The notes under the pieces: model-generated
What the model was told of the DNA's origin: nothing
The model's database searches: none
Seen by the model: only the letters and a program-made list of their open reading frames with translations
Shown here: positions 35,401 through 44,984 of the stretch, in pieces
How the letters are laid out: each line of letters opens with the position of its first letter
Numbering within the stretch: position 1 is the first letter of the stretch
Program-made: the position numbers and the translations under genes
DNA from: Gamarada debralockiae
Lineage: Eukaryota; Ascomycota; Leotiomycetes; Helotiales; Hyphodiscaceae
DNA length: 64,000 nt
NCBI GenBank assembly: GCA_002803225.1
Contig: NXFV01001789.1
Span: 1 to 64,000 of the forward strand
Direction: 5' to 3'

Positions 35401-35814
35401 GCCTTGATACCCAGTTTTATATCCGTTGGGTCTACTGGTAGCTCGATTCTGGTCGTATTTCGCTCGCTCGTTGGGGTCGGAGAGAACTTCATGCGCAGAT
35501 TGTATTCTTTGGAATTTTGCAGTTACTTCGGCTTCTCGGCCAGGATTTCGATCAGGATGATATGTGAGGGCTAAGAATGTTGCTGTTAGAAGTATGCGAC
35601 AAGCAAAAGTTGAAAAGGATGGGAATGAAGAGAAACAACTGCTCCCGGCGAAGGAGCCCAAGTCTTCTACCAGCTGCCTAAACATCGAAGTGAAACGTAG
35701 CAAAAAGTCCCACATACCAAGCTTCTTGAACTGCTTCTTTATCTCTGCGAGGTCTGCAGTAGGCAGGATCTCAAGATCACCATAGTAATCTCGAGTGAAG
35801 TCCGCCTTGACCAT
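32455..35814 (-). CDS. large J-domain (DnaJ) protein
   Basis: Two exons, complement(join(32455..35570,35718..35814)), give 1070 residues. The N-terminal J domain (residues about 8-75) is split by an intron: TRDYYGDLEILPTADLAEIK in exon 1, then LALTYHPDRNP with the HPD tripeptide in exon 2. It ends with AHEVLSDPNERAKYD. HPD stimulates Hsp70 ATPase. The next 850 residues are disordered, Pro/Ser/Arg-rich, with two related KFTPEEW motifs. The last 110 residues form a conserved-looking helical tail (AYHAYLQEFKAYMCDWDLF). The domain order resembles uncharacterised fungal J proteins, not Sis1/Ydj1. The 147-nt intron has a multiple-of-three length and no in-frame stop, so an unspliced transcript would still be translated. 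Confidence 0.88.
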   Translation of the reverse strand: MVKADFTRDYYGDLEILPTADLAEIKKQFKKLGMWDFLLRFTSMFRQLVEDLGSFAGSSCFSSFPSFSTFACRILLTATFLALTYHPDRNPGREAEVTAKFQRIQSAHEVLSDPNERAKYDQNRATSRPNGYKTGYQGASGVRGNPWANAGAQWAPPPKRPGANRPPPPSAGAARYGKFETPKTSANTANEGAEARKKTYEAWESMRSQETRAQASAGRSSWKPPPPARDYTTPSGREESNSYKHAPPPKTKPGFEEYRANYSPNVSPHRRAQSTGAANRRRFTPATPGGDEPAAPKGAYFTQHKPQHAPEPPPRGPPPASTNNIQPDPLRQFRQQVDPIYEPRQSTPYQTHGGEKLNPFESANLNRSKSHRERSDRPGDAAQVPRTGSEPHMAQPHRSRSFADRPSKPSMASYTEEALNSSSSDDGPEIASQSPKSSRRFAEPRRTPTRSSKNGQRMPEAAARPEHTRKPSLSQFQKWYRENPGAEPPLNGFPSDGPSTGSGQANPQANDEPNTYGTPQSHSYPSEYFPSNCNPKLQAVPKTSPANGGQCEGRDPRVFNPPFPRSRPSFNWNLFNSRPARNGNTPCSPISETVSPDHDNLGKTSLYEFSFDMNKYPSLFPRADGQPVIPPSGVAADSLNSFEADQRRLVDQLINKRHASDTNVNSYGNSSGNPALAARNRSRKVVSESDDALNNNWMCAQRPVAMGSPSKKQRHSSPYSRPSDAHHHTKSFPSYMEQDKSNANYDNYPTSFSFKIDDNTFATTNPRPNGFASPSTENINTKFTPEEWEGKFEAGHDYFRPEQKAAGVPPRGSTQSGSRSRGRSPVKLRPVDHKVMQPPVEEETPIESPGGTKFTPEEWAQSFKPQTFMPPPTMPPRPTGNRKSRVQSIRPTMGTAAVVDDSENTSDEKPLFTSRKPQPPPIVTSPSPDPMEVDSTPPVESVETQAPKTPTSNTAPLGVPSPSKRPAAPSQSPTDSALKVEFDDLKLRDLISHLSLPTAPVPPKLPLSPSPEYTRPPKAAYHAYLQEFKAYMCDWDLFNIQFMSHILARKKQNDELGARRWEDDAGLEKYRLGLKEDKVVLGHWSTTQENHQAVMKEYVVLKELMKDRSERERPRKKVY

Positions 35815-35837
35815 TCTGCAGACACCGCTGCCCCTGC

Positions 35838-35969
35838 AGCTCTCTCACGACAGTATCTCCTAGATTGGGTATTCTGTGATGTCGCAGCTTGTGCTGATGT
35901 CGAAGCTCCCTTACGAGAGTGTCTCCTAGATTGTGTATCCTGTGATGTCGAAACACGTCTTGTGTCGCA
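35838..35969. repeat. tandem duplication, 66-bp unit
   Basis: Two consecutive copies of a 66-bp unit carry TCTCCTAGATTG and CTGTGATGTCG blocks at constant spacing (35856 and 35922). They lie just upstream of the DnaJ start codon, in the presumed 5' leader or promoter. Confidence 0.65.
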
Positions 35970-37266
35970 GCTCGTCCTAATGTCAAAGTAAATGCAAGAA
36001 AGGCGACAGCCGACAGTCGTGTGTAAGGAAGTCGTGGGAAGCCGAAGTCGAAGTTCAGCGCTCCATCAGTCCGCTCTGCAGGTTGATAGTTCGTCTGAAG
36101 TAGTTGGAGATGTTGCAAAGAAAACTTCAGACGAAGATTGGGGAAGAGGTTCTGCTCTGCTATGAAGCTGAGCCGTTGTTGTAATATTCGGGGTTCGTGG
36201 GGTTCGTGGAGTTCGTGAATAGCCCGTTGGAGATTGATGATATTCGCGGCCTGGGGAACTTGTAAGGCCGTACAGATTGATTCGCAGGGTTCATAAAAGC
36301 CTCCCGGTAATGTGCAAGACGGCGTATTCGCCAGATTCTGTGAATTCGGTGTACCTCAATCTCAAGTTTTCAGGTCCGTGTTGCCCCGTCGTTCGTCTCT
36401 CGTCTCTCGTACACAACTCAGAGCTCCGCCGCGTATAAGTTCCGTCTCCTGCTTGCATTCGCATATGTTGTACAAGAGGAAAAGTGCGAAAGGGGAAGAG
36501 GAAGAGGCGGAGGAAAGATGAAGTCTTTGGTTGTCGGTTGCCTTGTGCTACGAAGAAACGCGAATCAAAAGAGCTGGAAAATCAAATCGCGCCGAAGAAT
36601 AGCCGAGCGCATTTCACTCCAAATAAATGATGTGTATGACTGAGCAATTCAGAAAAGGGGTTGCACGATGCAGCGCAGCAAAGCAGTGCAGCGTAGAAAG
36701 GGGAAGAGCTTCAATTGAAGGACGTTTGCTTGGCCCTGCGCTGCTGAGTTGTCAGCTGGCGCGTTGAATGCCCATGATCAGCAAGAGAGGTAAAAGCATC
36801 CCTGTCCTTCCGGACGCCCCTCCATCCATGCCATCAGCGGCTCAGCGCTCTCGCCGCCTGTTGGTGCTACACATGATGTAATAATCGAGGATGCAGCATG
36901 TACGGTGAGGCATTGAGGCAGAAGAGAGCAAGTACTGCATTACTAATTAATTACAGATCTCATGGAACTCTGCTGTGTGGGAAACAATGGGTTCTTGGTC
37001 ACTCGTTCTCTTTGAGCAATTCAACTCAAGGGCCAGAGGGATTGTTTGTAGTAATCGAAGGCTCCGTTTCAGATCACCGAAGCAGGTGAGTGGATTCGGT
37101 TCACGGTGTAACCTCCATTCGGAAGATAAAGAATCATGTTCATGTGCATTACTCCTATCCATCATTTTCGCATCAATGACTCCCTAACACCATGAGAATA
37201 AAGCGGTCATCGTCCATCTACAAAAGACGATCCAACTCTCCATGCAATACCAAATAAAAATATACA
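35970..37266. other. intergenic between the DnaJ gene and INCENP
   Basis: Contains the DnaJ upstream region and the INCENP 3' flank. There are short local repeats such as GGGGTTCGTGGGGTTCGTGG near 36190 and GCAGCGCAGCAAAGCAGTGC near 36670. No gene is supported. Confidence 0.3.
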
Positions 37267-40200
37267 TCAAACCATAGAATCATAAGTCCAGCCCCCTTGT
37301 CTTCTGACCCTGTCCCTTGCCTCCAAATCCTTTCTGATTTCATCTTCCGTAAGACGGTCCTGACCTGACCAATTGGCACTTGATGTCCTTGCCCTGAACT
37401 TGTGGAACCTATCCTTGCTCTTGGGGAAGACCTCCTCCATGTTCAAAGCCCCAGGCTGCCCAAAAACTTCAGAAGGATCAATAGTCTCCTGCTTTGCCAA
37501 TTGTGTTCGAAGTGCAGGAGAGTTGGCCCATGCCAAAGGCACAAAGTCGTCATTCGCATCGTCATCATCGTCTTCTGAATCTGTATTGATCTCTGGAAGC
37601 TCGATGTTCTCTCCATTCTGATATCGTGGCGATGACCGGGCTGCAGATTTTCCGGCCGACTTCCCTCCATTCGTAGGTGCACCAGGCCGAACTGGAGTTT
37701 TGTAAGATTGCGAGTTGGCTTGACTAGAGCTGGGAGCGAAAGGAATCGGCGCTTTCGAGACTTGTGCCATGTCCATCGGATGAGCTGGCTTCGACTGATT
37801 CATGTTATGCTGAGAAATGAGTGTAGAACGCTGGAGGTTGCCTGGTTGCGGCGCATTGACATAGCCACTTGGGAACAATGACTTTGTGAGCATTTCCTGC
37901 GAGGAGTTAGTAGAAAACTGGAAAGTCGAAGAAGATTCTTACCTTTGGACGACTGCTGGATTGCCGAATAGGAGGGGCCTTAATGTTGGCATGGGGCTCT
38001 GTCATATCCTCATCGTCGTCGTCAAATGTCTCATTGGTCTTGCGACGCTTGGTGTGTGTATCATTGTGTTGATACGAGGGAGGATTTCGTTGCATTGTAG
38101 GACGAGAGTGATGCTCGTCGGCATCTTGCTGAAGCGGTCGTTTCGGCGGTGCCTTCGCTGTATTGTGCAACACCGAGTTCACCGATCTACCGATGTCTTC
38201 TTGCGGTCGCTGAACAGTGTTATTCAAGCGAGTAGCTTCATTACGCTGTGGCGGAGCGGGTGGTAATGCTTTGTCTTGCATCACTGAACTCTTGAGATCC
38301 CCACTAGGCTGAGGTCGGATTGCTGGAGGTGGAGCTCCTGTCTGCTTTGCCTTCTCCATTTCAAGTCTCCTCTTTTCAATCGCTTGTCTAGAGGCACTCT
38401 TCTTGGCATCGGCCAGACTTGCAGCCTGCTCTCTTTCCCGTTGAATTTCGCGTTGACGAGCGGCTTCTTGACGGCGCTGTTGCTCTTCTTTGCGGCGCTC
38501 TTCTTCTTTGATCGCTGCCCGTTGTCGTTCAATATCGAGTTTCGCCTCCCGCTTACGTTGTGCAGCAAGTTCATCCTAGTCAAGTTAGTAAATGCACAGC
38601 TGACACCTGAGATCTGAACATACCTGTTCCTTCTTCCTTGCCGCAGCCTCCAGGGCCTTGGTCGCTGCTGATTTAAAACTACTTGTTGATGCCTTGCTCT
38701 GGATGGAACTAGTGCTGGCTTTATTGCGCAACGCGCCCTGGGAAGATGAAGCTGGAGCCGTCAAAGATTCCTGAAGAGTTGCTGCCAATGTGGAGTTTGA
38801 TGGGTGGTACTGATGTCCGCGTTGAGATCCGGTGTCCACTCTGATCACAGTTGGAGGCTGTTTGGCCTTGGCGAGGGGCTCCTTGGCAGGTTTCAATGGT
38901 CGTTTTGCTGCTGCTCTCCCGATTTGAGACTTCGGTCGAGGGACTGCTGGAGGTGGCATAGCCGATACATCAGACATCTCTGTGTCATTCGAGAGTTCAT
39001 CGACACTAGCCGCAGCAGCAGCAATTCCTTCGGCCTCTAGTTGAGCCTTGGTTTTACGCGGACTGCTTCGAGTGGCTCTTGGGACATCGACCTGACCTGC
39101 CTTAGCCGATTTCTCCTGCTCCTTACGAGCAGCAATCTGCCTCTGCATGGCTGCAACTCGTTCTTGCTCGAGGTGGTGTACATGAGCCTCTTCCTTAACT
39201 TTTGCGCGTGCCTTCTCCAATTGCTCTGCCATCTTCCGGGCTTCCTTCGATTCCTTGGCTTCCTTAGCTTCCCTTGCCTCTTCCTCCTTTCGGCGCTCTT
39301 CCCTTTCGGTCGAGGCTCGGGTCTTACGGACGCCCGCCTTTCCGGGGCTGTTGGGTGCGAGCTGACTTTGCTGATCATCCTTGATGGTATTCAAATTAGG
39401 ATATGAGGGTTGAGACTGTAGCGCGTCCTCAAATGACTGCACAGAGTTCATACCGATGCGATTCGATGAAGGAGACAGAGCGGATGTCTTTGCCTCAGCA
39501 CTAACAGCCGCACTGCTTGCAAACAGACCTCTAGAAGTTTTGAGTATTGATGAGAACTTTTCTTTGGCTGCCTTTAACGGACTACCCCGATAACTTCTTG
39601 AGGGTGATTTTGGAGGCGTGGTCAATTCGGCGTCATCTCTACCAACGGAAGGGTCTGGGTTGGAAACAGAGATTCCCTTTTGGTGCCCTGGCGAATCTCC
39701 CACTTTCTTGGGGGGGCGAAGGACCGAAGTTGACACAGACTTGATGTTACTCAGAGTGCTCGTTGTTCGCTCAGGGATGGAAGGCTGCTCACGAAGCGGG
39801 GATCGCTGCCTCTGTTCATCACCTCGCTTGGGGATGTTGAACTGCGATCCTCCAATGCTGTCTTTGCCATGAATGCCTTCCATGACATCTGTAGAATGGT
39901 ATTTCGTCATCTGGGGCCGCGGGCTAAAAACAGATGGCTCAGCAGCGGGGGCTGCAGTTGGGGGACCAATCCAGCTATCATCTTCATCTTCTGGGAAAGC
40001 TCCAGGAGCAACAAATGGCCGATTTTGTCGTTGAGGTGAGCGTTGAGGAGACCGTGCAGGAGACTTTGGCTGCTGCACTTCCTGAGTGGCTGGAGCTTGA
40101 CTTGGTTGGCTGGCATGGGAAGCAGCTGCTCCACTATTAGCGATAGATTTAGATGGTCTCACATTGGATTGCGATTTTCCAAGCATGCTGATTTGATCCT

Positions 40201-41532
40201 GCAACCTCTGCGTAGAAGTTTTGCTGTGAAGGCGGGATATTTTCGAATCACTATCGAGATCATCGCGGTCATTTTCATCCTTATCCAATTCATCGACGTC
40301 CATATTATCGTCGTGCTCATCCTGAGCATCTTCATGTCTGGAGTTCCCAAGGCTCTTGCCCCCTGTTTGTCGGCCATAGTAGCTTGTTCGCGTCTGGTCT
40401 AACTGACTCGTGCGGGATACACGGTTTCCGATGCTCTTTTTTGTTGTGATGGGTTCACGAGCAGGCAACGATGCGAAATTCAAACTGCTTTTCCGAACGA
40501 TTGGCCGAATGGGACTTGAGCCCTCGGAGGGAGAACGTATGTCATCCATATGCTCATCTACGATCGCAGGAGCTGTCTCCTCGACTGTCTGTGCAAGCTT
40601 TGGTGGAGATTCTGCCGCAATGGGCCGCTCTGGTGATCGTTTCTGTGGTGATGCTGGCTTCTGGAGTCGGTTGAGAAGAGGGGATTCAAGCACAGGGTGC
40701 GTTGCTTCCTCAAGCTCTCCATGGGGTTTCGAGTTCTCAGGCTCTGGCGCTAGCTCTGCTGTTATATTTCGCGTCTGCTCCTCTTTGGCCGATTGGAATG
40801 AACCCTCGGTTGTCCGTAGATCCTTTAATTCCTCACTTATATCCATTGCATCGTGAACTGCCTCAATGATATCGTCTTTGGGGGGAGGTGTAGGACCTCG
40901 CGGTGAGAGGGCGCTCTCGATCGCTTCATTAAGTTGTGTGGGTTGGGTCGCGTCGCACATCTGGCTGCCATGATATCCAGAGTCCAGAAAGTTCGTGACA
41001 GGCTTCTGGGGTAAATATTCCTGTGTTTTCGCGACCTCTTGTACAACTTGGGGTTCCGGTGGCCCTGGTTCATCTTCCGCTACTTGAAAGGTCGCGACTG
41101 GTTTCTCGAAGTGTGTTTGTCGGAAAGGGCTCGGTCCGCCTCGTGGTGTCGATGAGAAAACATCTGATAATGGCTGTGAATAATTAGCAATGAAGATAAG
41201 TTGCGCCTTTCGGTTACTTACTGCGCGTCCTTCCAGCGGGTTATTCTTTCGACCTGTCCTAGGCGTCTTCCCTCGTAGTTTGCCCGGTGTTTTGAAGATT
41301 TCCGCGACGTTCCTGGGCCCGTAACGTTAGCAATGATCTCGCAGTGAAGCTTGTTTACTTACACTTGGTTTTTGCTAAATATCTCTGCCATATGCTCATT
41401 CAACCACTCGATCTCATTTCGCGCCGAAAAAGTAAACTCCTCTGCCTCTGCTTCCGCAATCTGCACAGCAGAAGCTCGTTCTTCTGATATCCATGATGCA
41501 GATCCTACTTGTAATCGCGAGGTCGCCCGCAT
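37267..41532 (-). CDS. inner centromere protein (INCENP/Sli15-like)
   Basis: Five exons, complement(join(37267..37896,37943..38575,38624..41173,41222..41312,41363..41532)), give 1357 residues. INCENP is the scaffold of the chromosomal passenger complex that binds and activates Aurora kinase at centromeres and the spindle midzone. The N-terminus carries the conserved fungal block EWLNEHMAEIFSKNQVNVAE and IFKTPGKLRGKTPRTGRK. A long disordered Ser/Pro region follows, then a highly charged single-helix stretch (EEEARE and KEEERRKEEQQRRQE types). The C-terminal IN-box spans about 1245-1340 (IELPEINTDSEDD, LAWANSPALR, FRARTSSANW) and is the Aurora-binding region with its Thr-Ser-Ser activation site. 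All junctions keep phase. The introns are about 46-50 nt. The gene is intact. Confidence 0.93.
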
Positions 41533-42018
41533 TGTCGCAATTGCTACGGATCAAAACAAACCGCGTTGAGACGGTAGCGATATAGAGATCGAGTATTCGA
41601 TTCGATTTGGAGATTATAAGATCATTGTAAGTCGTCATACAGCTCGTCGAGTTGTTGATAGGTCGTGATTTGTCGTGGTTGTTGAGTATTGGAGCTTCGG
41701 GTCGCGGAGTTGGATGGTCCAGGATTGCATTTGTTTTGGTTGTGGCTTCGCGTTCCAACTCTGCATCACGTGAAGCCTGCTCAGCCACGTGCACGGTCCA
41801 TTTCACGGAGATATTCGGCAACAACAATTGCCCCTCAAAAACACCGCCACAAATTGCGAATCGGCTTCATGAATTCATCGGCTGTATGATTTCCATTTTC
41901 TTTTTGTCCTTCTTCATCTCATTTTTCTATGTTTCATACTGCAATTTCGTAGAACATTCCTGTTATCTTTCCTATTGTTTAGAGTGAGATATTCCGTTCA
42001 GTTCAATCAGTGGACACA
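41533..42018. promoter_or_regulatory. divergent promoter, INCENP / acyl-CoA dehydrogenase
   Basis: 486 bp separate the start codons of the two divergently transcribed genes. No distinct TATA box is recognised on either side; the 42019 side has a T-rich leader. Confidence 0.45.
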
Positions 42019-43500
42019 ATGTCCTTGTCGAGAAGCTTTATCTCAAGATGTTTAAAAGCAGTCAAACTTCACCATTTCTCAGTTCCTCAATCAAGACCGT
42101 TTTCAATAACTGCTCCACGAGGAGCGAATACGTTGATGGAAACGAGTGGATTTTCGGACACGCAATTAGAAGTTAGAGAAGCAATTTCTAAGATATGCTC
42201 CAACTTTCCTGATGTGAGTTGAGCTACTGGCACGCGATGAACAATTGTTGAGAGATTATTTTCTAGGAATACTGGGCCGAACATGATGAGTCGGGAGAAT
42301 ATCCACATGAATTGCATGCAGCTCTGGCAAAGGATGGCTGGATTGGAATCGCTCTTCCCGAAGATCTAGGTGGAGCCGGATTGGGCATTTCAGAGGCGAC
42401 AATGATGTTACATACAATCGCAGAGTTCGTCCCTCTCGAGATAGGTCTTGGATCCTGGTAGCTGACGAACTTTTACAGGAGTGGCGCTGGCATGGCAGGA
42501 GCTCAATCAATACATGCAAGTGAGTGCTTCCTACTTGTAAAATCATCCAATTGAGAACCAACTCGGACAATATTCAGACGTCTATGCCACCCAGCCGGTA
42601 GCCAAATTCGCAACACCTGAACAACGTAAAGTAATGCTCCCGAAACTAATCGACGGAACTTGGCGTACCTGTTTCGGAGTCACAGAGCCCAACACTGGAC
42701 TCGAAACCCTCAAGCTCAGAACCCAAGCCGTCCGAGATGGAGACCAATACAAGATCTCTGGACAAAAGATCTGGATCTCTTCCGCTCAAGTGGCAAAGAA
42801 GATGGTTCTTCTAGCCCGAACCACCTCCTTGGAACAAGTCAAGAAGCCATCCGAAGGCCTCTCTTTATTCTTCATCGATTTCGACAAATCTCAGCCAGGA
42901 CTCGAATTGAAGAAAATCAAGAAAATGGGAGGCAGAGCTGTGGATGCTAACGAAGTCTTCTTCGACAATTATAAAATTTCAGCAGATGCTTTGATTGGAA
43001 AAGAAGGCCAAGGTTTCAAAATCGTACTTCATGGTATGAATGCCGAACGATGTCTTCTAGCTGGAGAAGCTCTGGGACTTGGTTATGCGGCTTTGTATCG
43101 CGCTTCGAATTACACCAAAGAGCGTGTGGTGTTTGGAAGACCGATTGGCATGAATCAGGGGATTCAGCATCCATTGGCGGATGCGTATATGCATCTTGAG
43201 GCTGCGAAGCTGGCGACGTATCATGCTGCAAGACTGTATGATCGATCGATGGCGGATCCGTCGGTCACGCAAGCTGCTGTTGGGGTGGCTTGTAATAGTG
43301 CAAAGTATTTGGCTGCTGAGGCTGCGTTTACGGCATGCGAGAGAAGCGTGTTGAGCCTTGGTGGCATGGGATACGCGCAAGAGTATCATGTCGAGAGGTA
43401 CTTGAGAGAGTGCTTTGTGCCTAGGATTGCTCCGGTGTCGAGGGAGATGATCTTGAATTACGTTGGGGAAAAGGTCCTTGGGTTACCTAGAAGTTATTAG
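42019..43500 (+). CDS. acyl-CoA dehydrogenase family protein
   Basis: Four exons, join(42019..42213,42267..42424,42479..42519,42578..43500), give 438 residues. A basic, Ser/Arg-rich N-terminus (about 30 residues) suggests mitochondrial import. Family landmarks: GWIGIALPEDLGGAGLG, the FAD-site segment CFGVTEPNTG, KISGQKIWISSAQ, the helix EERVVFGRPIGMNQ-type and FTACERSVLSLGGMGYAQE near the end. The usual C-terminal catalytic 'IYEGT' is replaced by RIAPVSREMI. The general-base Glu must therefore sit elsewhere (as in isovaleryl-/long-chain-type members) or the chemistry differs. The enzyme would oxidise an acyl-CoA with FAD and pass electrons to ETF. The third exon is only 41 nt. The gene is intact. 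Confidence 0.9.
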
Positions 43501-43620
43501 AGTTCCATCTATTGAAAAGAGAACATGAATCATTTGAACAGAATGCATTGAAAACAAGCTCTACTCGCTGTCCAATATGCCTCCGGCGCCTAACTCCACT
43601 TGTGCTCTTCCTGCAGCTGA

Positions 43621-44520
43621 CTACCTCTTCAATGCAGCAAACCTCTTCGCCAACTCATCCACATCCGGGATCGTTCCTTCAACTGGCCCCTTACTTACCG
43701 TCCCTCCCTTCGGCTTATCCGCATCCTGCAACTTCTTACTAGGCTTCAAATCCAACGTGCCTACCTTAACCCTTGGATGCAAATTGTCCGTACTCGGACT
43801 CGGTGGATTAACTCTCAACGGACTACTAGGACCAAAATTCCTCGGCGGCGTAGCCTTACTCAACTCCTCTCGTTCGTCCTCTCCCTTCCCGTTACCTCCT
43901 GCCAAGATCGGCTCCTCGAGAATCTTCTGCGCTTGCCCTCCACTCGGATTGTCGTCATTGTCATCGAAATCCGGTGGATCTCCCAAGTCCCGATCCGGTC
44001 GTTTCGGCCAATCTACTCCATATGTCCTCGCAATCTCCTCTAAGTACCCATTCACAAGCTCTTGACTCGGCGGCGTAACAGCCAATTTCTTCAGCACCTT
44101 CTCACTAACAATCGCATCCGGCTCCATTGCCGCAAGCGCAAACTCCTTCCCATACTTATCCACCAGCAACGCCCTCACATTCTGCAATTCCTTAACATCC
44201 GTTCTAGGTGCCGCATATATCAAACTTTTCACAGCTTCCTCGAGGCCTGGATCGCAGGTCGGCGCTTCCATGAGCCCTGTTCGCGCGAGTAGGAGTTCGC
44301 AGTAGAGTTCTAGGATTTCGTGGAGCTCGGTGGTGATGTCTGAGCGGATGATGTTCTCGACGCGGATTTTGGCAGACTCGACTTTGCCGGCCTCGAGGAG
44401 TTGGGCCATGGCGCGGCGTTGTTGTTTGGAGACTGCTTCGTCTTTTTGTTGGACCATTCGCAGGCGGGCTATTGAGAGCTTGAGCTGGACTTTGAGCTTT
44501 GCCTGGAGGGGTTTCAGCAT
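43621..44520 (-). CDS. IST1: IST1-like ESCRT-III regulator
   Basis: A single-exon gene of 299 residues. The N-terminal 170 residues are the Ist1 (regulator of Vps4 in the MVB pathway) domain: AKLKVQLKLSIARLRMVQQK, the RRAMAQLLEAGKVESAKI helix, then ELYCELLLARTGLM. A Pro/Ser/Asp-rich linker follows. The very end, IPDVDELAKRFAALKR, looks like a MIT-interacting motif that docks to Vps4. IST1 acts at endosomes in multivesicular-body sorting and modulates Vps4 disassembly of ESCRT-III. The start at 44520 was chosen because it directly precedes the conserved helix; a short upstream exon cannot be excluded. It is transcribed divergently from the next gene. Confidence 0.9.
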   Translation of the reverse strand: MLKPLQAKLKVQLKLSIARLRMVQQKDEAVSKQQRRAMAQLLEAGKVESAKIRVENIIRSDITTELHEILELYCELLLARTGLMEAPTCDPGLEEAVKSLIYAAPRTDVKELQNVRALLVDKYGKEFALAAMEPDAIVSEKVLKKLAVTPPSQELVNGYLEEIARTYGVDWPKRPDRDLGDPPDFDDNDDNPSGGQAQKILEEPILAGGNGKGEDEREELSKATPPRNFGPSSPLRVNPPSPSTDNLHPRVKVGTLDLKPSKKLQDADKPKGGTVSKGPVEGTIPDVDELAKRFAALKR

Positions 44521-44984
44521 GAAGCTTGCAGATGTGGAGAGGGATCCATACTATTAGTGATGATGATGGCGCCATGGTGGATGGTTCACTGTACCTTTTA
44601 GGTCGAGTTCAGGGAAGTCGTTTAGATTGTTTTGAGAGATTGCGAGTTGCCTTGACTGTGAGAGAATGCGATGGCGGGGTGAAGCCTGATAGGTACGGTG
44701 ACTTTAGACCCCCTACTGCGCAATAATTATCAAGAAACTTAACTCAATCTCTGTAATTTAGTGGACCTTCTTGTGCAGCTTCAGCGCAACAAAAATTTGG
44801 GCACTTTATCGGCGCAATGTCTCCAATTGCCATGTGCCATCTCAAATTATGACAATTGAAGCATATATGTCCCAGCCTTGTATCGACGCTCAACGTTCAC
44901 TACGATGACGAGTCACCCCCGCATGTCACGGATACTACGGTTTAGGAATATCGACAAGTTTGTAGAGATACATGTGGGATATTT
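44521..44984. promoter_or_regulatory. divergent promoter, IST1 / Bre4-like gene
   Basis: 464 bp between the two start codons. No clear core element is recognised. Confidence 0.4.

Noticed and set aside
35777..36118. Long frame overlapping the DnaJ start, at first read as an upstream ORF
   Set aside because: It has no ATG (opens only with TTG) and its apparent 22-residue repeat is explained by the 66-bp DNA duplication.
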